Shown: positions 1 through 5,723 of the stretch, piece after piece
How positions within the stretch are numbered: the stretch's first letter is position 1
Layout of the letters: every line of letters begins with the position of its first letter
Assembly (NCBI GenBank): GCA_945872375.1
Contig: CAMBYR010000049.1
Span: 1 to 10,646 of the forward strand
Source of the DNA: an uncultured Blautia sp.
GTDB lineage: Bacteria; Bacillota; Clostridia; Lachnospirales; Lachnospiraceae
Direction of reading: 5' to 3'
Length of the DNA: 10,646 nt
Translations under genes and position numbers: made by a program
Notes under the pieces: model-generated
Databases searched by the model: none
Seen by the model: only the letters and a program-made list of their open reading frames with translations
What the model was told of the DNA's origin: nothing

Positions 1-1
1 G

Positions 2-856
2 GATACCAGTGTCAGCAATTGTCTGCGTCAGTGCATTCAGCTGATCAGTGAATTCCCGCTGCTGGCGGTGTATGGTTATAATGCCTATAATCACTATGAA
101 AAAAACAGGAGCATGTTTATTCATAATCCTGATAAAAAACTGTCTACGGCCGAAAATATCCTGATGATGATGCGGCCGGATAAAAAATATACGGCGACAG
201 AAGCCAAGGTGCTTGATACGGCCCTCATTCTGCATATGGAGCACGGCGGAGGAAACAATTCCACCTTTACCACGAGAGTGGTAACCTCCTCCGGTTCCGA
301 TACCTATTCCACCATGGCAGCGGCCATGTGCTCTCTGAAAGGGCCGAAGCACGGCGGTGCCAATATCAAGGTCATGGATATGATGGCGGACATCCGGAAG
401 CATGTCAGGGATTATTCCGATAAAGAAGAAATTGGGGCATATCTGAGGAAAATTGTGGATAAAGAAGCGTTTGACCATAAGGGCCTGATTTATGGAATGG
501 GTCATGCCGTATATTCATTGTCCGATCCCAGGGAACGGATTTTTAAAGAATATGTGAAGGTGCTGGCGGAAGAGAAGCATCGCCAGAAGGATCTGGAGCT
601 TTACGAAAATATCGAGGAGCTTGCGCCTCAGATCATTGCTGAAAAACGGAATACCTCAAAGGGTGTAAGCCCCAACGTGGATTTCTATAGCGGATTTGTC
701 TATGACATGCTGGGAATCCCGGTGGAATTGTATACGGCAATGTTTGCTGTTGCCAGAATCGTAGGCTGGAGTGCACATCGTCTGGAAGAACTGATCTGCA
801 CAGATAAAATTATCCGTCCGGCTTATATGAGTGTGATGGAAGAAAAGGTGGAATAA
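2..856 (+). CDS. gltA: Citrate synthase (Si-type), 3' part; start lies before the window
   Basis: Condenses acetyl-CoA with oxaloacetate to give citrate and CoA in the cytosol. This is the entry step of the oxidative citrate branch, which in fermenting Clostridia mainly supplies 2-oxoglutarate for glutamate. The frame is open from base 2 to TAA at 854-856, so only the C-terminal 284 residues are here and the N-terminus is cut by the window edge. The three catalytic residues of the family are visible: His in GPKHGG (codon 350-352), His in YGMGH (503-505) and Asp in NVDFYSG (680-682). The stretch GIPVELYTAMFAVARIVGW is typical of the large-domain core, and the C-terminus ends in the usual IIRPAY block. 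The GTG at 68 is an internal Val codon in LLAVYGYNAY, not a start. A 2-methylcitrate synthase is the main alternative and cannot be excluded from sequence alone. A probable terminator follows at 907. Confidence 0.95.
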   Translation, partial: DTSVSNCLRQCIQLISEFPLLAVYGYNAYNHYEKNRSMFIHNPDKKLSTAENILMMMRPDKKYTATEAKVLDTALILHMEHGGGNNSTFTTRVVTSSGSDTYSTMAAAMCSLKGPKHGGANIKVMDMMADIRKHVRDYSDKEEIGAYLRKIVDKEAFDHKGLIYGMGHAVYSLSDPRERIFKEYVKVLAEEKHRQKDLELYENIEELAPQIIAEKRNTSKGVSPNVDFYSGFVYDMLGIPVELYTAMFAVARIVGWSAHRLEELICTDKIIRPAYMSVMEEKVE

Positions 857-906
857 TATGGATTGTTGTGATAAAATTTAATCGGTAAATCCGATGAACC
901 ATGCTG

Positions 907-935
907 CGCCGGGGAAGGGATCTCCGGCGTTTGGT
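907..935 (+). terminator. Probable Rho-independent terminator after citrate synthase
   Basis: CGCCGGGG (907-914) pairs with CTCCGGCG (922-929), giving 8 base pairs including one G-U, around a 7-base loop. A weak T-rich stretch (TTTGGTTTG) follows. The stem is GC-rich but the U-tract is broken by GG, so termination may be partial. It lies 50 bases after the citrate synthase stop and 60 bases before the next gene, which fits separation of the two units. I see no convincing promoter for the next gene in 857-997. Confidence 0.5.
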
Positions 936-997
936 TTGTGTGGATCATGAATTCAAAGCGGTTGGAGCTGCTTTTTGACTGAGAGGGTAAATGAAGG

Positions 998-3502
998 ATG
1001 AAACAGGTAACGTTGAATGGAAGCTGGAGCATGAATCAGCGGGGAGAAGATGTGATTTATAAGGCCTCGGTTCCGGGGTCGGTCCTATCTGCACTGTTGG
1101 ATGCGAAGGCAATTCCGGATCCTTATGACAGGATGAATGAATACCCCGTCAGGGATCTTTTCCGGAATGACTTTATTTTTCAAAGAGAGTTTGAGATTTC
1201 CGGTGACTTCCTGAAGGAAGAACAGGCGGAACTGGTGTGTGAGGGACTGGATACCCTTGCAGACATTTTTATCAATGACAGAAAGGTTTTTCATGCGGAT
1301 AATATGCACCGCACCTGGCGCATTCCGGTGAAGGAATCTCTCATGGAAGGAAAGAATACCATCCGTGTGGAATTTCTGTCTGTCCTGAAATATATAGAAG
1401 AATATTCTTATGAAGAAAATAAGGAAATTACCTATACGGCCTGCGGTGCCATGAAGGGAAACCAGCTTGTCCGGAAGGCCCATTCCATGTTTGGCTGGGA
1501 CTGGGGCCCGCAGCTTCCGGATGCCGGGATCTTCCGGAATATCGGACTGGAAAGCTGGACGGGACGGCGTATTCTTGAGACAAAATTTCATCAGGAGCAT
1601 GAGAAAGATGCTGTAAAGCTTCAGGTGAATGTCCGGTTCTCCCAGGCGTGCCGGGGACAGGAACGGCAGAAGTTCCGTGTGACTCTGAAAGAAAAAGAGA
1701 CAGGAAATATCGTGGCAGAAAAAGAAGAAATCCTGGGAGAGAGCAGGGAATGGGAAGGTGTTTTTGAGGTCTTAAATCCCCGGCTTTGGTGGCCTAATGG
1801 ATATGGAGAACAGCCATTATATGAGCTGTCAGCGGTACTGTTCAATGAGGACGGAAGTGCTGCTCAGGAAGAAAAAAAGACCATTGGACTGCGGACGCTT
1901 ACCGTCAGCAGGGAACGTGACTGCTGGGGAAGAGAGTTTGCTTTTCAGGTGAATGGGGTAAAAATCTTTGCCATGGGAGCCAATTATATTCCGGAGGACT
2001 GTGTCTATTCCCGAATCACAAAGGAGCGTCAGGAGTACCTTCTGGACTGTGCGGTAAGAGCCCATTTTAACTGTGTCAGGGTCTGGGGCGGCGGCTATTA
2101 TCCGTCGGATACCTTTTACGAGCTTTGCGATGAAAAGGGGCTGATCGTCTGGCAGGATCTGATGTTTGCCTGCAATGTCTATGATGCCACAGATGCATTT
2201 CTGGAGAGCTGCGCGCACGAAATCGAAGATAATGTGAAGCGCCTCCGCCATCATCCGAGCCTTGGATTGTGGTGCGGCAATAACGAGATCGAATCTGCCT
2301 GGAATAACTGGGCGGAATTTCAGAATGAATCCGGAAATCTGCGGGCAGATTATATCAAGCTGTTTGAATATGTGGTTCCGTCAGTGCTGAAAAAGCACGA
2401 TCCGGATACCTTCTTCTGGCCCTCTTCGCCGTCGTCAGGAGGATGCTTTGTCAGTCCGGATGATGAAAATGACGGAGATGCTCATTACTGGGATGTCTGG
2501 CACGGACAGAAGCCCTTCACGGATTACAGAAAATACTTTTTCCGGTTCTGTTCGGAATTCGGATTTCAGTCTTTTCCGGCTATGAAAACGGTGGAAAGCT
2601 TTACGGAACCGGAGGACAGAAATATCTTTTCCAGAGTCATGGAAAGCCATCAGAAAAACGGTTCTGCCAATGGAAAGATTCTGTATTATCTGTCAGAGAA
2701 TTTTCGATATCCGGCAAAGCTGGAGGATCTGATTTATGTCAGCCAGGTACTTCAGGGGAGTGCTATCCAGTATGGCGTGGAGCACTGGAGGCGTCACAGA
2801 GGCCGTTGTATGGGTACGCTTTACTGGCAGTTAAATGATAACTGGCCGGTGGCTTCCTGGTCGTCCGTGGATTATTTCGGAAGATGGAAAGCACTTCAGT
2901 ATATGGCATGCCGGTTCTATGCTCCTCTTGCGGCAAGCCTTGTAAAAGAGGACGGCAGGGTTTCTCTTTTTGTGGAAAATGAGACAGGAAATAAGAGAAG
3001 TTGGAAGGCGAAAATTTATCTGAAAAATATGGATTGTCAGGTCCTTCTGGAGACAAAAGCCCAGGGAAGCACAGGTGCCTTTGCTTCAGAAAAAGCGGCT
3101 GAGATGGAACTGGAAGCGTTCTTAAGGGAAGCAGATGATCGTCGGATGGAACAGGTTTTTGTGGAGAGCGAAGTGTTTTTTGAAGACGGAACAAGAGCCC
3201 GAAATGTGGAAACCCTGCTTCCCTATAAATACCTGGCTCTTCGGAAACCGTCCATTGCCGTTTCTGTGGAAGAGACAGAGGATGCCTTTGTGATCCGGCT
3301 GAAGAGTCCGGTATTTGCACCCTTTGTGGAACTGGACTTTGCCGATGCCGATGTGATATTCAGTGATAATTATTTCTATCTCACGGGAGATTCCTGTGAG
3401 ATACAGGTGAAAAAATCCGATATCCAAAACGGTTCCTTTGCAGACGCGAAAGATCTTGAAAAGCGGCTGCACATCCGCAGTATTGCAGATACATACGAAT
3501 AA
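998..3502 (+). CDS. Beta-mannosidase, glycoside hydrolase family 2
   Basis: Exo-acting retaining enzyme that removes terminal beta-D-mannose from short mannosides, such as fragments of plant beta-mannan or the Man-beta-1,4-GlcNAc core of N-glycans. There is no signal peptide, so it acts in the cytosol on imported sugars. Its 834 aa match the usual 820-870. The domain order is the GH2 sugar-binding beta domain (about 1-180, with MFGWDWGP at 164-171, characteristic of beta-mannosidases), an Ig-like domain (about 190-285), the TIM barrel (about 295-600) and C-terminal beta domains. RVWGGGYYP (361-369) precedes the acid/base Glu430 in WCGNNE. The nucleophile is Glu520 in CSEFGF, and the 90-residue spacing fits the family. 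The ATG at 998 matches the normal family start (LNGSW), with GAGAGGG at 981-987 as ribosome binding site. The ATG at 991 is in another frame. An FMN oxidoreductase gene follows after 28 bases. Confidence 0.93.
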   Translation: MKQVTLNGSWSMNQRGEDVIYKASVPGSVLSALLDAKAIPDPYDRMNEYPVRDLFRNDFIFQREFEISGDFLKEEQAELVCEGLDTLADIFINDRKVFHADNMHRTWRIPVKESLMEGKNTIRVEFLSVLKYIEEYSYEENKEITYTACGAMKGNQLVRKAHSMFGWDWGPQLPDAGIFRNIGLESWTGRRILETKFHQEHEKDAVKLQVNVRFSQACRGQERQKFRVTLKEKETGNIVAEKEEILGESREWEGVFEVLNPRLWWPNGYGEQPLYELSAVLFNEDGSAAQEEKKTIGLRTLTVSRERDCWGREFAFQVNGVKIFAMGANYIPEDCVYSRITKERQEYLLDCAVRAHFNCVRVWGGGYYPSDTFYELCDEKGLIVWQDLMFACNVYDATDAFLESCAHEIEDNVKRLRHHPSLGLWCGNNEIESAWNNWAEFQNESGNLRADYIKLFEYVVPSVLKKHDPDTFFWPSSPSSGGCFVSPDDENDGDAHYWDVWHGQKPFTDYRKYFFRFCSEFGFQSFPAMKTVESFTEPEDRNIFSRVMESHQKNGSANGKILYYLSENFRYPAKLEDLIYVSQVLQGSAIQYGVEHWRRHRGRCMGTLYWQLNDNWPVASWSSVDYFGRWKALQYMACRFYAPLAASLVKEDGRVSLFVENETGNKRSWKAKIYLKNMDCQVLLETKAQGSTGAFASEKAAEMELEAFLREADDRRMEQVFVESEVFFEDGTRARNVETLLPYKYLALRKPSIAVSVEETEDAFVIRLKSPVFAPFVELDFADADVIFSDNYFYLTGDSCEIQVKKSDIQNGSFADAKDLEKRLHIRSIADTYE

Positions 3503-3513
3503 AACAAACCATC

Positions 3514-3519
3514 AGGAGG
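3514..3519 (+). promoter_or_regulatory. Ribosome binding site of the FMN oxidoreductase gene
   Basis: A perfect AGGAGG lies 11 bases before the ATG at 3531. It decides the start, because the reading frame is open upstream into the beta-mannosidase gene (an ATG exists at 3438) but only the ATG at 3531 has a site and gives the conserved flavodoxin-fold N-terminus (MKVLLVNGSP). Confidence 0.85.
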
Positions 3520-3530
3520 TTATTGAAATT

Positions 3531-4148
3531 ATGAAAGTATTGCTTGTAAACGGAAGCCCTCATACTCATGGAAGCACCTATACGGCTCTTCATGAAATGG
3601 AAAAGGTCTTTCAGGAAAATGGAATTGAAACAGAAATTCTTCAGATTGGAAAGGAAGCCATCCGGGGCTGTGCTGCCTGTGGAGCCTGTGCCAAAAAAGG
3701 AGCCTGCGCCTTTGATGATGCGGTGAATAAGGCTGCACCGAAATTTGAAGAGGCAGATGGACTGGTGGTAGGAAGCCCTGTTTATTACGCTTCAGCAAAT
3801 GCGACACTGGTGGCATTTATGGATCGTCTGTTTTACAGCACACATTTTGATAAGACGATGAAAGTGGGTGCTTCTGTGGTGTCCGCAAGGAGAGGCGGGC
3901 TTTCCGCAACCTTTGATGAGCTGAACAAGTATTTCACCATTTCCGGCATGCCGGTGGCTTCCGGACAGTACTGGAACAGCATTCACGGAAATAATGCGGA
4001 GCAGGCGGAACAGGATCTGGAAGGGCTTCAGATCATGCGGACCCTTGCCAGAAATATGACATTCCTGATGAAGAGCATCCAGCTTGGAAAGGAAGCATTT
4101 GGCCTTCCGGAAAAAGAAGCGAAGGTGAATACAAACTTTATTCGCTGA
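3531..4148 (+). CDS. NADPH-dependent FMN reductase / iron-sulfur flavoprotein-like oxidoreductase
   Basis: Flavodoxin-fold, FMN-binding oxidoreductase of 205 aa, a common size for this family, predicted to be cytosolic. MKVLLVNGSPHTHGST (1-16) is the first beta strand plus the FMN phosphate-binding loop. GSPVYYASANATLVAFMDR in the middle is the second flavin-contacting segment. Between them lies Cys47-x2-Cys50-x2-Cys53-x5-Cys59, a compact cysteine motif of the kind that holds a 4Fe-4S cluster in archaeal and clostridial iron-sulfur flavoproteins. Cluster binding here is inference, since many clostridial relatives carry the motif and are annotated only as flavodoxin-family NAD(P)H-dependent oxidoreductases. 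The gene starts 28 bases after the beta-mannosidase with no terminator between, so cotranscription is likely, although no biochemical link to mannoside use is obvious. The physiological substrate cannot be read from the sequence. Confidence 0.88.
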   Translation: MKVLLVNGSPHTHGSTYTALHEMEKVFQENGIETEILQIGKEAIRGCAACGACAKKGACAFDDAVNKAAPKFEEADGLVVGSPVYYASANATLVAFMDRLFYSTHFDKTMKVGASVVSARRGGLSATFDELNKYFTISGMPVASGQYWNSIHGNNAEQAEQDLEGLQIMRTLARNMTFLMKSIQLGKEAFGLPEKEAKVNTNFIR

Positions 4149-4170
4149 GAAAAAATATTATATGATAATA

Positions 4171-4214
4171 AAAAGCTGCACTTATGAATTGGTTGACATA
4201 AGTGCGGCTTTTTT
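4171..4214. terminator. Strong bidirectional Rho-independent terminator between convergent genes
   Basis: AAAAGCTGCACTTATG (4171-4186) pairs with CATAAGTGCGGCTTTT (4197-4212), giving 16 base pairs with one G-U, around a 10-base loop. The T-run continues to 4214. Read on the minus strand the same hairpin ends in a U-tract (complement of the A-run at 4170-4174). It therefore terminates both the FMN oxidoreductase gene (stop at 4148) and the converging pyrC gene (stop at 4251). Confidence 0.92.
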
Positions 4215-4250
4215 ATCGTGGTGCGCCTGATGATGTATGCTTTTTACCTG

Positions 4251-5531
4251 CTAAGCGTTTTCATTTTTATAGATAATGTTTCCGCCGCAGATCGTGCAGT
4301 GGATTTTTCCTGACAATTTCCAGCCGGTGAAAGGAGAATTGGAAGAACGGGAGGCAAATCCGTCCACCGTCCATTCTTCCTCCGGATCAAACAGGACAAG
4401 ATCTGCCGGAGCGTCGTGCTCCAGAGTTCCGCCCGGAAGATGATACAGTGCGGCAGGATTGCAGGTCATTTTTTCCAGGAGCTCCATGAGGGTCAGGTGT
4501 CCGGGCTTTACCAGGGAAGTAATGCCAAGGGCGAGAGAAGTTTCCAGGCCGGTGATTCCGCTGGGGGCCTGGGTCAGGGGACGCTCTTTTTCTTCCTGGC
4601 TGTGGGGAGCGTGATCGGTTGCAATCAGGTCGATGGTTCCGTCCTTCAGACCTTCGATGATGGCAAGACGGTCTTTTTCCGTACGAAGAGGCGGGTTCAT
4701 CTTTGCCAGTGTACCATATTTGAGGACAGCTTCGTCCGTCAGCGTAAAATGATGCGGCGTAGCTTCGGCGTGGATATTGGCACCGAGCGCTTTTACCATG
4801 CGCACCATGGCGACCGAATTCCCGGAGCTGATGTGCTGGATGACCGTGTGAGCACCGGTTTCCAGTGCCAGCATACAGTCTCTTGCCACCAGGACTTCTT
4901 CTGCCACAGCGGGAGAACCCTGGATACCGAGGGTTTCCGTCACGATCCCTTCATTAATTCCATTATTGGCGATAAAGGATTTGTCTTCTTCATGCAGGCT
5001 GATGGGACAGTTCAGGGCTTTGGCCTCTTCCATGGCCTGTTTTGTAAAGAATGCATTCATCAGCGGGATTCCGTCATCGGTAAAACCGCAGGCGCCGGCT
5101 TCCTTCAGGGCTTTCATGTCGGTCATGGTTTCTCCTTTTAAACCGAGAGAAACGGATGCAGCCTGATAAATTCGTATTTTTTCTTCTTTTGCCCGTTCAA
5201 GAATATCTTTCAGCGTTTCTGCTGAGTCTGTCACGGGCTTCGTATTTGCCATGCAGATCACGGAAGTGAAACCGCCTTTTGCGGCAGCCAGGGAGCCGGT
5301 GTGCAGATCCTCTTTGTAGGTGAAACCGGGATCACGGAAATGGACATGAGTATCGATCAGGCCGGGTGCCGCCACCAGACCGGAAGCATCCAGCGTTTCT
5401 TCGGAAGCCTCATCGGCTGTCAGTCTTCCGGGAGCTGCAATTTCCCGGATTTTTCCATCCCTGATAAGGATATCGGATTTTTGGCAGAAATTGGTGCGGG
5501 GATTCATCAGCAGGCAGTTTTTTATTATCAT
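4251..5531 (-). CDS. pyrC: Dihydroorotase (class I, Bacillus type)
   Basis: Third step of de novo pyrimidine synthesis: reversible cyclisation of N-carbamoyl-L-aspartate to dihydroorotate, in the cytosol. The protein is a metal-dependent amidohydrolase of 426 aa, the normal class I length. Visible motifs are DTHVHFRDPG (His62 and His64 as metal ligands, Arg66 for substrate), ANTKP, GFTDDG with the Asp expected at the binuclear site, HEED, the TPHH metal histidine region and ATDHAPH (Asp306, catalytic base). I prefer the ATG at 5531, which gives MIIKNCLLMNP and lies 10 bases after GGAG (5545-5542). The ATG at 5537 adds two residues but leaves only 4 bases. A longer TTG-started frame from 5588 is rejected because that TTG is part of the -35 box. 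The gene stands alone here, away from any visible pyr operon, and is read from its own promoter. Confidence 0.95.
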   Translation of the reverse strand: MIIKNCLLMNPRTNFCQKSDILIRDGKIREIAAPGRLTADEASEETLDASGLVAAPGLIDTHVHFRDPGFTYKEDLHTGSLAAAKGGFTSVICMANTKPVTDSAETLKDILERAKEEKIRIYQAASVSLGLKGETMTDMKALKEAGACGFTDDGIPLMNAFFTKQAMEEAKALNCPISLHEEDKSFIANNGINEGIVTETLGIQGSPAVAEEVLVARDCMLALETGAHTVIQHISSGNSVAMVRMVKALGANIHAEATPHHFTLTDEAVLKYGTLAKMNPPLRTEKDRLAIIEGLKDGTIDLIATDHAPHSQEEKERPLTQAPSGITGLETSLALGITSLVKPGHLTLMELLEKMTCNPAALYHLPGGTLEHDAPADLVLFDPEEEWTVDGFASRSSNSPFTGWKLSGKIHCTICGGNIIYKNENA

Positions 5532-5558
5532 AATCATCACACTCCAGGTTTTTTTCTC

Positions 5559-5588
5559 AGTATAGAAGATGGGGAGAAGGGCTGTCAA
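5559..5588 (-). promoter_or_regulatory. Promoter of pyrC
   Basis: On the minus strand TTGACA (5588-5583) and TATACT (5564-5559) are separated by 18 bases, one -35 match in full and one -10 box with a single mismatch to TATAAT. An A7 run (complement of T 5598-5604) sits 10-16 bases upstream of the -35, in the position of an UP element. Transcription should begin near 5552, inside a second A7 run, leaving a leader of only about 15-20 bases. That leaves no room for a PyrR-type attenuator. Confidence 0.85.
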
Positions 5589-5618
5589 GTTCTTCTGTTT
5601 TTTTACGGGGAAGAGGAA

Positions 5619-5664
5619 CGATGAGAGTTACTGTTCACAGGGGAGTGAACAGTAACCGATGAGA
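5619..5664. repeat. Perfect 12-bp inverted repeat flanked by 8-bp direct repeats
   Basis: GTTACTGTTCAC (5627-5638) and its exact reverse complement GTGAACAGTAAC (5645-5656) surround a 6-base spacer (AGGGGA). On both sides, directly adjoining, is CGATGAGA (5619-5626 and 5657-5664). The block sits between the divergent promoters of pyrC and the methyltransferase operon and ends 6 bases before the -35 of the latter. No T-run follows on either strand, so it is not a terminator. It may be an operator, or a small dispersed palindromic element with a target duplication. The sequence does not decide between these. Confidence 0.85.
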
Positions 5665-5670
5665 AAACAG

Positions 5671-5699
5671 TTGCTATTATTCGCAAAGAAGATTAGAAT
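5671..5699 (+). promoter_or_regulatory. Promoter of the methyltransferase operon
   Basis: TTGCTA (5671-5676) and TAGAAT (5694-5699) are separated by exactly 17 bases. Each box deviates from the sigma-70/SigA consensus (TTGACA, TATAAT) at one or two positions. Transcription would start near 5706, just ahead of the ribosome binding site AGGAGG at 5711-5716, so the leader is also short. The inverted repeat at 5627-5656 lies immediately upstream, placed where an activator or repressor could act. Confidence 0.7.
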
Positions 5700-5710
5700 A
5701 CAGTACAGAT

Positions 5711-5716
5711 AGGAGG
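5711..5716 (+). promoter_or_regulatory. Ribosome binding site of the first methyltransferase gene
   Basis: A perfect AGGAGG with a 7-base spacer to the ATG at 5724. This fixes the start and shows that the helix-turn-helix segment is translated as the true N-terminus of the methyltransferase. Confidence 0.88.
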
Positions 5717-5723
5717 CTCATAA

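Noticed and set aside
68..70. GTG as a possible start of the citrate synthase
   Set aside because: The frame is open back to base 2 and reads conserved citrate synthase sequence through this codon, so it is an internal Val and the real start is outside the window.
881..895. Small inverted repeat ATCGG-TAAAT-CCGAT after citrate synthase
   Set aside because: Five base pairs with a 5-base loop occur often by chance, and nothing nearby (promoter or U-tract) gives it a role.
1085..2254. Open frames on the minus strand under the beta-mannosidase gene
   Set aside because: They are shadows of a well-supported gene, with no recognisable domains and no start signals.
3438..3530. Longer form of the FMN oxidoreductase starting inside the beta-mannosidase gene
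   Set aside because: There is no ribosome binding site there, and the family N-terminus begins exactly at the ATG at 3531 behind a perfect AGGAGG.
4416..5141. Long open frame on the plus strand opposite pyrC
   Set aside because: It lies wholly antisense to a clear dihydroorotase with all catalytic motifs. Its translation resembles no known protein and it has no convincing ribosome binding site.
5532..5588. N-terminal extension of dihydroorotase from a TTG at 5588
   Set aside because: The TTG is part of a TTGACA -35 box with a TATACT -10 box 18 bases on, so this stretch is promoter and is mostly not transcribed. The extra residues do not look like a dihydroorotase N-terminus.
5627..5656. The palindrome as a transcription terminator
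   Set aside because: No T-run follows the stem on either strand, and it sits between divergent promoters, where neither strand has a transcript that needs ending.
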